The notes under the pieces are model-generated. The model was not told the DNA's origin and ran no database searches. It worked only from the letters and a program-made list of their open reading frames with translations. From the NCBI GenBank assembly GCA_028818705.1, contig JAPPNJ010000129.1, forward strand, positions 1,676 to 65,510: a stretch of DNA of 63,835 bases, read 5' to 3'. The position numbers and the translations under genes were made by a program. The stretch is from Candidatus Poribacteria bacterium. GTDB lineage: Bacteria; Poribacteria; WGA-4E; WGA-3G. Shown in pieces: positions 7,631 to 14,452 of this stretch; positions within the stretch are counted from its first letter, which is position 1, and the number at the start of each line of letters is the position of its first letter.

Positions 7631-8590
7631 GTGAATCAACACAAGATTGTTGTCCCCGGTGATTCACCACCGCAAATTCAAGGCTCGCCGCATCTGGAAC
7701 GTCTGAAACCGTACGGTGACGTCGTTGTCTACACCGATCGACCCGAAACTGGCGAAGAGCAGATCCGTCGCGCTGAAGATGCGGATATTCTCATCAATTC
7801 GCGTGGACTCGTCAAGTGGCCCGCAGCACTTCTACAGCAACTCCCCAAGCTTAAGTTAATCTCGCTCTGCTCCATCGGTACCGATATGATTGGACTTGAT
7901 GAAGCGAAGAAGCGTGGCATTACCGTTTGCAACCAGCCTGGACGGACGGCTCCGGTTGTCGCGGAACATGGATTCGGACTGATGTTCGGGCTTGCTAAAC
8001 GCTCAGCATTCCTGACGGTGTCTATGAAAGCAGGCGACTGGCCCCGCATGGACAATGTCTACCTTCAGGGAAAAACCTTAGGGATTATTGGGACTGGGCA
8101 CATCGGCGCTGAGATGGCACGGCTCGGACGGGCAATCGGTATGAATGTTATCGCGTGGACGTACCATCCATCAGAAGCACGTGCACAGGAATTAGGGGTT
8201 CAGTTTGTTTCTCTGGATGCATTGCTCCAGACTTCTGATGTCATTAGTTTGCACGTCAGACTGACAGAGGAGAGCCATCACCTTATCGGTGAACGCGAAC
8301 TTGCTGCAATGAAACCGGGTGCGCTTCTAATCAATGTCGCACGCGGCGGCGTGATTGACACCGATGCGTTGATTGGTGCTTTGAACCGTGGACACCTCGG
8401 CGGTGCTGCTATTGATGTCTACGATCAAGAACCGCTCCCTGCAGACCATCCGCTTCTGGCATGTGAGCAGGTAATTCTAACCCCGCATTGTGCCGACATG
8501 ACCCCCGAAGGTGTTGAACTCCTTAACGAAGGCGCGGTTGACAATATTATCGCCTTCTTGGAGGGTACGCCACAGAACGTCGTTGTTTGA
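7631..8590 (+). CDS. D-isomer-specific 2-hydroxyacid dehydrogenase
   Basis: This 319-residue NAD-dependent dehydrogenase reduces 2-keto acids or oxidises D-2-hydroxyacids; the family includes glycerate, phosphoglycerate and glyoxylate reductases. The Rossmann motif is GIIGTGHIGAEMARLG (about 150-165). The catalytic triad is visible: Arg in INVARGGVID, Glu in YDQEPLP and His in LTPHCADMT. The start is GTG 7631, with AAGGAAGGA upstream. There is no C-terminal ACT domain, so a phosphoglycerate dehydrogenase with allosteric control is unlikely. The exact substrate is not determinable. Confidence 0.9.
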   Translation: MNQHKIVVPGDSPPQIQGSPHLERLKPYGDVVVYTDRPETGEEQIRRAEDADILINSRGLVKWPAALLQQLPKLKLISLCSIGTDMIGLDEAKKRGITVCNQPGRTAPVVAEHGFGLMFGLAKRSAFLTVSMKAGDWPRMDNVYLQGKTLGIIGTGHIGAEMARLGRAIGMNVIAWTYHPSEARAQELGVQFVSLDALLQTSDVISLHVRLTEESHHLIGERELAAMKPGALLINVARGGVIDTDALIGALNRGHLGGAAIDVYDQEPLPADHPLLACEQVILTPHCADMTPEGVELLNEGAVDNIIAFLEGTPQNVVV

Positions 8591-8600
8591 TAGGGTCATT

Positions 8601-8735
8601 TATAGTAAATCCTAAAAACATGTAGACACTTGTAGCACAAACTTGCCTCACAGTGAGCGTTTGTGCAAGGTTGGCACGCAAACTAACAGTTTGCGCTACA
8701 AAAGAGGGGTCTAAGTAATTCTAAAATCTACCATA
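8601..8735. mobile_element. MITE-like element, copy 2 of 3 with the GCAAACTAACAGTTTGCG core
   Basis: Ends TATAGTAAATCCTAAAAACA and TTCTAAAATCTACCATA form inverted repeats; the core is nearly identical to 5164-5297 and 14317-14448. The right end stops one base before the ATG of the hydantoinase gene, so any promoter or leader of that gene must include or pre-date this element. Confidence 0.8.
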
Positions 8736-8736
8736 A

Positions 8737-10905
8737 ATGCCCCTGGCGAAAAAGATGCCCACACAGGAAGTCATTGCAAAAACATCGAAAAAAATTGGTG
8801 TCGATACCGGTGGAACCTTTACTGATATCGTGATGTACACCAATGGCGCGCTGCTCACGCACAAAGTCTTGTCCACACCGCGAAACCCTGCACACGCCGT
8901 CATACAAGGCGTAGGTGAAATTTTGCGGATGCATAACACCGATACTGAATGGGTGGAGATTGTCCACGGGTCAACGGTGGCGACGAATGCCCTTCTTGAA
9001 CGCAGGGGTGCACGTATTGCCCTCGTCACGACGAAAGGCTTTGAAGACGTCTTGGAGATCGGTAGACAGGCGCGCCCAAATCTTTACGATTTCTTTGTGG
9101 AACGTCCGGCACCGCTCGTTCCCGCTGACAGACGCTTCGGGGTCTCAGAACGGACACTGCATACAGGTGAGATTCAAACTGAAATTGAATCAAGCGAACT
9201 GGACGCACTCGCCAGACAACTTGCCACATTGGAACTTGATGCTATTGCAATCTGTTTCCTTTTCGCCTACGTCAACCCAGAAAATGAACAGATTGTTGCA
9301 GAACACCTCACACCACGGCTTGAGATACCGATTTCTTGTTCACACGAAGTCCTACCGGAATACCGAGAGTATGCCCGTTTCAGCACTACTGTTGCGAACG
9401 CTTACATTCGCCCCACCTTGGAGCGGCATCTCTCTACACTGATAGCATCGAAACAATTCCCGGAATCGTTCCGCTTGATGCTATCTAACGGGGGCAGTGT
9501 TTCTGCGAGGATTTTTCAGCGCCGTAGGGCGCAGCTTGCAAGCCCATCTAACAAGGCGCAAGCTGAAAACTTGCGATACAGAGGTGAATCCGTAGGTATT
9601 CGCACTGTGCTTTCGGGTCCCGCTGGCGGGGTGCTCGGTGCGTATCAGATTGCTAAAACCGCAGGCTATAACCAGATCATCACATTTGATATGGGTGGCA
9701 CCTCAACGGATGTCAGTCTCTGCAATAACGGTATCTCGCTTACAACGGAAAGCACGATTAGCGGACTCCCGATTAAGGTGCCGCTGATCGACATCCACAC
9801 CGTCGGGGCGGGTGGCGGCTCGATTGCGACTGTTGACACGGGTGGTGCGCTACGTGTGGGGCCGGAGAGTGCGGGAGCAGATCCGGGTCCAATCTGTTAC
9901 GGGAACAACGGTGAGGATATTACAGTCACCGATGCCAATCTCTTCTTAGGACGTATCGCGGCGACGCAGTTCTTGGACGGGGCGATGTCTCTTGACACCG
10001 ACAAGCCTCACATATATATTGAAAAATTCGCCTCGCATCTCGGTATCTCACCTTTACAAGCCGCGGACGGTATTCTTAAGGTTGCTAATGCAGCTATGGA
10101 ACGCGCCATTAAAGTTATCTCTGTCGAACGTGGATTTGATACGCGTGATTTCACGCTTGTCTCCTTCGGTGGTGCGGGCGGTTTACACGCCGCATTTATG
10201 GCAGAGAACCTCGGCATTGAAACAATCCTTATTCCACCAAACGGCGGTCTACTCTCTGCCTACGGGATGCTGTTTGCGGATGTTATCAAAGACTACTCGC
10301 AGACAGTGCTATGGCAGCTTGAAAAGCACAGCGACGAAAATCTTGTCGAAGCACTAAACACCGGATTCGAGGTGCTTTTCACTCGCGCTGAAAACGAGAT
10401 GAAATCGGAAGGATTCACGCCAGATCAACTTAAAGTCAATCGCTCACTCGATATGCGGTATGCCGGGCAATCTTATGAGTTAAATATCCCTTATCACAAC
10501 GGTATCGAGGTTACAAACCCCGCCCACAACACCGGAGGGGGGATACGGACGCTTGTTGAGAAATTCCACATCGCACATGCCCAACGCTTCGGCTACGCCC
10601 GAACTGATGCGCCAGTCGAGGTGGTGAACCTCCGTCTCACAACCGTTGGGGAAACCGATAAACCTCCCATTCAACCGACGTCGCTCTCTGATCCTGATAC
10701 CTCCGAAGCATGTCCCGTCCAAACGCCTGTTATCTTTGAGAACGAAGCACTTCCCACCCATTTCTATCGTCGCGAGGCGTTGCATCCAGGCAATCAAATT
10801 GCAGGACCGGCGATTGTCACAGAATTTAGCGCCACGACTGTAATACCCCCGAATTTCTCCGCTGTTGTTGACGCTTACCAGAATCTTATCTTGACAAAAA
10901 AATAA
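8737..10905 (+). CDS. Hydantoinase/oxoprolinase family protein (HyuA type, alpha subunit)
   Basis: This 722-residue protein belongs to the ATP-dependent N-methylhydantoinase A / 5-oxoprolinase / acetone carboxylase beta superfamily, which opens cyclic amides or activates ketones. The ASKHA phosphate loop GVDTGGTFTDIV is at about 21-32, and the second one, LSGPAGGVLGAYQ, follows a family-specific SNGGSVSA. GGTSTDVS and HTVGAGGGSIA are also typical. A HyuB-type partner gene is absent. An unusual stretch of roughly 20-30 residues (RIFQRRRAQLASPSNKAQAE and following) interrupts the region between SVSA and RTVLSGPAGG; it is encoded by an intergenic-type repeat (separate entry). No Shine-Dalgarno precedes ATG 8737, so ATG 8755 is an alternative start. 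Confidence 0.88.
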   Translation: MPLAKKMPTQEVIAKTSKKIGVDTGGTFTDIVMYTNGALLTHKVLSTPRNPAHAVIQGVGEILRMHNTDTEWVEIVHGSTVATNALLERRGARIALVTTKGFEDVLEIGRQARPNLYDFFVERPAPLVPADRRFGVSERTLHTGEIQTEIESSELDALARQLATLELDAIAICFLFAYVNPENEQIVAEHLTPRLEIPISCSHEVLPEYREYARFSTTVANAYIRPTLERHLSTLIASKQFPESFRLMLSNGGSVSARIFQRRRAQLASPSNKAQAENLRYRGESVGIRTVLSGPAGGVLGAYQIAKTAGYNQIITFDMGGTSTDVSLCNNGISLTTESTISGLPIKVPLIDIHTVGAGGGSIATVDTGGALRVGPESAGADPGPICYGNNGEDITVTDANLFLGRIAATQFLDGAMSLDTDKPHIYIEKFASHLGISPLQAADGILKVANAAMERAIKVISVERGFDTRDFTLVSFGGAGGLHAAFMAENLGIETILIPPNGGLLSAYGMLFADVIKDYSQTVLWQLEKHSDENLVEALNTGFEVLFTRAENEMKSEGFTPDQLKVNRSLDMRYAGQSYELNIPYHNGIEVTNPAHNTGGGIRTLVEKFHIAHAQRFGYARTDAPVEVVNLRLTTVGETDKPPIQPTSLSDPDTSEACPVQTPVIFENEALPTHFYRREALHPGNQIAGPAIVTEFSATTVIPPNFSAVVDAYQNLILTKK
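9534..9584 (+). repeat. Palindromic repeat module inserted in frame inside the hydantoinase gene
   Basis: The stretch begins GTAGGGCGCAGCTTGCAAGC and ends GCAAGCTGAAAACTTGCG followed by ATACAGAGG. This parallels the intergenic core GCAAACTAACAGTTTGCG followed by CTACAAAAGAGG, with the same GTAG start. The insert keeps the frame open and adds residues that other family members do not need. Confidence 0.65.
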
Positions 10906-10921
10906 GAGATTTCAAATTCTT

Positions 10922-10950
10922 TTGACACGTCACAGTCGGTTTGATATACT
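10922..10950 (+). promoter_or_regulatory. Sigma-70 promoter for the ManD-like gene
   Basis: TTGACA (10922-10927), a 17-bp spacer and TATACT (10945-10950). The predicted start near 10957 gives a leader of about 170 nt that contains a heptad-repeat hairpin before the ATG at 11131. Confidence 0.65.
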
Positions 10951-10956
10951 TTGATA

Positions 10957-11032
10957 GTGGTTGTCAGTTGTTGGTTACCAGTTTTTAGTTAAGAGGTTTT
11001 TTCGTTTAACGAAGGTTTCCTCTTATGATAAC
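10957..11032. repeat. Heptad-type (TCAGTTA-like) repeat hairpin
   Basis: GGTTGTCAGTTGTTGGTTACC and AGTTTTTAGTTAAGAGG are degenerate 7-bp units; the complementary side is reduced to AAGGTTTCCTCTTA. Longer versions of the same family occur at 21238, 47325, 49557, 56495, 57585 and 62766. Here it lies in the predicted leader of the following gene. Confidence 0.6.
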
Positions 11033-11130
11033 ACCAAAACGCGTAGCTCGTAATGTAATGGAGAGCGGATTTAGGAAACACACGTCCATCAATAATCTCA
11101 CGCTATTTAACCGCAAGGAAAGTTAAAAAA

Positions 11131-12324
11131 ATGACAATTACAGACGTTAAAACTATTCTGACAGCACCCAACGGCATTCGGCTCGTCGTTGTTAAGATTG
11201 AAACGAGTGAACCGGGTTTGTATGGAATCGGTTGTGCTACATTCACGCAACGTCCGCTTGCCGTTGCAACAGCAGTTGACGAATATCTGAAACCTTTTCT
11301 CGTCGGGAAAGATCCAGCGAACATAGAAGATATCTTTCAAACGAGTTTTGTCAGTTCCTATTGGCGTAACGGTCCGGTCCTGAACAACGCCCTCAGCGGC
11401 GTAGATATTGCGCTATGGGACATCATGGGCAAACGCGCCAATATGCCGGTCTATCAACTGCTGGGCGGCAAATGTCGTGAGGCTGCAACGCTCTATGCAC
11501 ATGCGGGCGGAAACACTTTCGAGGAAGTAGAAGAAAGCATCCGTCGTTATATGGAACAGGGCTATCGTTATGTCCGGTCACAGGTGGCGATACCCGGCTA
11601 CTCAACTTATGGTGCAGGTCGTGGAAGGCGGAGTTCGCCCGCTTTTGAACCGACGCCTTATGTTAACACCGTTATCAAACTCTTTGATCATTTGCGAACC
11701 CAACTCGGTGACGAGGTAGAACTTCTTCACGATGTGCATGAACGTATCCCACCCATACAGGCGATTAATCTCGCCAAAGGACTGGAGCCGTATAACCTCT
11801 TCTTCCTTGAAGATCCGTTTGCACCAGAGGACGTTGATTATTTTCAACTGATGCGTCAGCAGACAAGTATTCCTATAGCGATGGGGGAATTGTTCAACAA
11901 CCCGAACGAGTACGTCCACCTTATTAAGGACCGACTCATCGACTTCATCCGCGTGCATATCTCGCAAATCGGTGGCATCAGTCCTGCGCGGAAACTTGCA
12001 GCATTCTGCGAATTTTTTGGGGTGCGCACGGCATGGCATGGACCGGGTGATGTTTCTCCAGTCGGGCACGCTGCGAACGTTGCTCTGGATCTGGCGTGCT
12101 ACAACTTCGGCATTCAGGAGCAACACGTCTTCGGTGATAACACCCAAGAGGTATTCCCCGGTTGTCCTGAAATCCGAGACGGTTGCTTCTGGGCAAGTGA
12201 GGCACCTGGACTCGGTATTGATGTAAATGAAGAACTCGCGGCAAGATTCCCGTTTCCAGAAGATCCGCTTAACGGGGGTTGGGCACCAGTGCGTCGGATG
12301 GATGGCACGGTTATCAGACCTTAG
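11131..12324 (+). CDS. Enolase-superfamily dehydratase, D-mannonate dehydratase (ManD/RspA) type
   Basis: This 397-residue protein would dehydrate a sugar acid such as mannonate or gluconate to the 2-keto-3-deoxy acid. It has the full ManD signature: the RSQVAIPG loop, DVHERI (metal-ligand Asp followed by the catalytic His two residues later), FFLEDPF (Glu ligand), AMGELFNN (Glu ligand), VHISQIGGI, and HGPGDVSPVGHAAN. ManD homologues differ widely in activity, so the substrate is unsure and no gene symbol is assigned. AAGGAAAG lies upstream of ATG 11131. A strong promoter is at 10922. The stop codon overlaps the stop of the convergent murB by two bases. Confidence 0.9.
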   Translation: MTITDVKTILTAPNGIRLVVVKIETSEPGLYGIGCATFTQRPLAVATAVDEYLKPFLVGKDPANIEDIFQTSFVSSYWRNGPVLNNALSGVDIALWDIMGKRANMPVYQLLGGKCREAATLYAHAGGNTFEEVEESIRRYMEQGYRYVRSQVAIPGYSTYGAGRGRRSSPAFEPTPYVNTVIKLFDHLRTQLGDEVELLHDVHERIPPIQAINLAKGLEPYNLFFLEDPFAPEDVDYFQLMRQQTSIPIAMGELFNNPNEYVHLIKDRLIDFIRVHISQIGGISPARKLAAFCEFFGVRTAWHGPGDVSPVGHAANVALDLACYNFGIQEQHVFGDNTQEVFPGCPEIRDGCFWASEAPGLGIDVNEELAARFPFPEDPLNGGWAPVRRMDGTVIRP

Positions 12325-13235
12325 TGTGTGTCAAAGCCTAATCGTTTTACCTCTGTTTGGAGAGAGATTCCCGTCTTTTCTCGGACCTGCTGTTGGATGT
12401 ATGCGACTAAATTCAGGACATCCGCCGCTGTTGCATTGTCGATATTGAGGATAAAATTCCCGTGCACCGTGGAGACCTCTGCGCCGCCGATACGATAGCC
12501 TTTCAATCCACTGATGTCGATAAGCCGACCGGCAGAATCCTCAGGCGGGTTTTTGAACATACATCCAGCGTTTTCCTCGGCAAATGGCTGGGTTTCTACC
12601 TTCTGCTTGTAGAAGGTTTGCATCCGCTCCGTGATTGTATCAACATCTCCGGGGTCAAGCCGGAGTGTTGCACCTGTAACACAGAAATAGGTATCCAAAC
12701 CGCTGTGTCGGTATTCAAATTTTGCTTCGGCGTGGGTTAATTCGATCATCTCAGCGGCGTCATTCATGACCGTAACGTTTGTGACGACATCCCCAAAACT
12801 GCTTCCCCATGCCCCGGCGTTCATGATTAGCGCGCCACCAACGGAACCGGGGATGCCGAGGGCAAATTCTACACCGCTCAAACCGCGTCGCGACATCGCT
12901 TTTGAGAGTCGTGGGAGTGAAAGCCCCGCACCGACCGAAACGACATCTCCGTCAACCTCCAGTTTCGCTAACTCACCGATTAACCTAACACCGATGCCTT
13001 TGAAACCGGTATCGCTTACCAGTAGATTTGACCCGCGACCGATAACGGCAATCGGGACATTCCACTGTTTGTGGAAGCGTGCCAATGCTGCGAGCTCAGA
13101 CACCGTGCTGATTTCAATGTAAGCTGTCGCTTCACCGCCGATACCGAAGTAGGTGTGTTTTGCGAGTGACTCTTCAAATCGGAGTCGTGAACTGGGTTGT
13201 GTTACGATGTTCAGCAGTGCGTCTTTCCAATCCAT
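12321..13235 (-). CDS. murB: UDP-N-acetylenolpyruvoylglucosamine reductase
   Basis: MurB reduces UDP-GlcNAc-enolpyruvate to UDP-MurNAc with NADPH and FAD in the cytoplasm, a committed step of peptidoglycan synthesis. The 304-residue form matches the shorter type II enzymes. FAD-binding elements are seen in VIGRGSNLLVSD and IPGSVGGALIMNAGA; the proton-donor position in ENAGCMFKNP is Cys rather than Ser, and the late catalytic Glu is in TEVKRLG. YRHSGL matches the conserved YRxS segment. The start ATG 13235 has GGGAGAG five bases upstream; a longer frame from 13283 lacks a site. A matching promoter lies just upstream. The gene stands alone, not in a division and cell-wall cluster. Confidence 0.95.
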   Translation of the reverse strand: MDWKDALLNIVTQPSSRLRFEESLAKHTYFGIGGEATAYIEISTVSELAALARFHKQWNVPIAVIGRGSNLLVSDTGFKGIGVRLIGELAKLEVDGDVVSVGAGLSLPRLSKAMSRRGLSGVEFALGIPGSVGGALIMNAGAWGSSFGDVVTNVTVMNDAAEMIELTHAEAKFEYRHSGLDTYFCVTGATLRLDPGDVDTITERMQTFYKQKVETQPFAEENAGCMFKNPPEDSAGRLIDISGLKGYRIGGAEVSTVHGNFILNIDNATAADVLNLVAYIQQQVREKTGISLQTEVKRLGFDTH

Positions 13236-13254
13236 GCTGCTCTCCCTTTTTTCT

Positions 13255-13283
13255 ATTGTAGCATATACGATGGAGAGAATCAA
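13255..13283 (-). promoter_or_regulatory. Sigma-70 promoter of murB
   Basis: On the minus strand: TTGATT (13283-13278), a 17-bp spacer, TACAAT (13260-13255). The predicted start falls near 13248, giving a leader of about 13 nt that holds the GGGAGAG site. Confidence 0.6.
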
Positions 13284-13339
13284 GACGTATCACGGATGAT
13301 CTAGGGCTGTTTAGTTTTCGGTTTTTTTGCGCATTTTCA

Positions 13340-13470
13340 TTGAAAAATCGCGAGCGGGAGCTTGCTCCTACAAGGAAGAGTCGGGAATCGGAGTTCCGAA
13401 TCAACGGTATAAAGCCTATAAAGGCTTTACCGGGTATGAATGCCGTATGGCGTTCACCGCCTACAGAAGA
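13340..13470. repeat. Two palindromic repeat modules side by side
   Basis: GCGAGCGGGAGCTTGCTCCTACAAGG at about 13348-13373 contains a GAGC/GCTC palindrome with the CTAC cap common here. At 13403-13456 is the twin-hairpin module AAAGCCTATAAAGGCTTT then GAATGCCGTATGGCGTTC, joined by ACCGGGTAT, the same as at 7272-7320. Together with the adjacent MITE-like element these occupy most of the 526-bp gap before the next gene. Confidence 0.65.
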
Positions 13471-13472
13471 AC

Positions 13473-13575
13473 TATGGTAGGTTTTAGAATTACTTTGACC
13501 CGCTGCAGCGGCGAGGTTAGGAAACCTCGCCTACCAGGGGATGGAAGTGTGCATTTATTTTCAGAATTCACCATA
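13473..13575. mobile_element. MITE-like element, TATGGT/ACCATA termini, short core
   Basis: Ends TATGGTAGGTTTTAGAATTA and TTTTCAGAATTCACCATA; the core is the palindrome GCGAGGTTAGGAAACCTCGC followed by CTACC. It has the same termini as 5709-5835 but only one of its two hairpins. From 13576 to 13761 I see no further feature. Confidence 0.75.
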
Positions 13576-13761
13576 GTTTCCAACCATCTGAGATCGCAAC
13601 TGATATTAAGCTGCTACAAACATATCTTCCGATTTGCAGGAAAAATAAAAAAACGAACCTTTTTTTGATAAATCCGACTAAAGTAGCAAAACTAATGTGA
13701 ACGCCTTTGAAAAAACAGTCGAGGTATTCACACAACTAAAATCTTAATGGGAGAAATGAAA

Positions 13762-14253
13762 ATGAAGCAGAAATTTTTTGTAATGGGTGCAATCGCAGTT
13801 ATCGCAATCGCAGGTTTCTTTATTTTTGAGCAGGCAACGTCAGCACAGCGACCGGATCGGAACGCACAAGGCGGCAACCGCGGTGGAATGGGAATGATAA
13901 ATCCGAGCTCCTTGGTTGAGAACTCTTGGATCGATTTGACGTTCGTTTTGAAAGTGGATGATGATACGCTCGTGAAGGCACGTCCTATCTATCAGGCAAG
14001 CCGTGATAAATTCGAGGCGAAGATGAAAGAACTACGGGCATCCGGCGATATGCGGTCAGCTATGACAGAGATGCAAAGTTATGCGGCAACTGTTGGCAAA
14101 GAGTTCCAAATGGGTCTTAAAGAGGTTTTAACTGAAGAACAGATGACGAAACTCAACGAATTAACGAAGAAGCGTCAGACGGAACAGGCAACCCGTATGA
14201 ACCGCTGGCGCGGTGAAGGGGGTCGTCGTGGTGGTGGCGGCGGTAGGCAGTAG
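13762..14253 (+). CDS. Exported Spy/CpxP-like helical protein
   Basis: This 163-residue protein begins with a clear signal peptide (MKQKFFVMGAIAVIAIAGFF, cleavage probably after TSA). The mature part starts with a Gly/Arg/Gln/Asn-rich segment, then a helical region with VLKVDDDTLVKARPIYQASR, and LKEVLTEEQMTKLNELTKKR, which resembles the LTxEQ helices of Spy/CpxP/CnrX-type periplasmic proteins that bind unfolded proteins or metals. The C-terminus is Arg/Gly-rich. ATG 13762 has GGGAGA at seven bases; ATGs at 13747 and 13756 fit less well. It is followed by a strong terminator, so it is probably monocistronic. Confidence 0.65.
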   Translation: MKQKFFVMGAIAVIAIAGFFIFEQATSAQRPDRNAQGGNRGGMGMINPSSLVENSWIDLTFVLKVDDDTLVKARPIYQASRDKFEAKMKELRASGDMRSAMTEMQSYAATVGKEFQMGLKEVLTEEQMTKLNELTKKRQTEQATRMNRWRGEGGRRGGGGGRQ

Positions 14254-14285
14254 AAACTACACGTTTTATTCGTTATTACCCTCCG

Positions 14286-14317
14286 GGTCGGGCATGTTTG
14301 CCCGACCTTTTCTTTTT
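14286..14317 (+). terminator. Rho-independent terminator
   Basis: GGTCGGGC (14286-14293), loop ATGTTT, GCCCGACC (14300-14307), then TTTTCTTTTT. A textbook 8-bp GC-rich stem with a T-rich tail, 33 nt after the Spy-like stop. A MITE-like element begins within its T-tract. Confidence 0.9.
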
Positions 14318-14448
14318 ATAGTAAGTCCTAAAAATATATAGACACTTGTAGCACAAATTTGCACAGTGAGAGTTTGTGGAAGATTGGCACGCAAACTAAC
14401 AGTTTGCGCTACAAAAGAGGTGTCTAAGTAATTCTAATATCTACCATA
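14317..14448. mobile_element. MITE-like element, copy 3 of 3 with the GCAAACTAACAGTTTGCG core
   Basis: Ends TATAGTAAGTCCTAAAAATA and TTCTAATATCTACCATA; a three-base deletion in the core distinguishes it from copies at 5164 and 8601. It fills the space between the terminator's T-tract and the stop codon of the next minus-strand gene, four bases away. Confidence 0.8.
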
Positions 14449-14452
14449 AATT

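Noticed and set aside
13327..13668. 113-codon plus-strand frame
   Set aside because: It is made almost entirely of repeat modules and the MITE-like element at 13473-13575.
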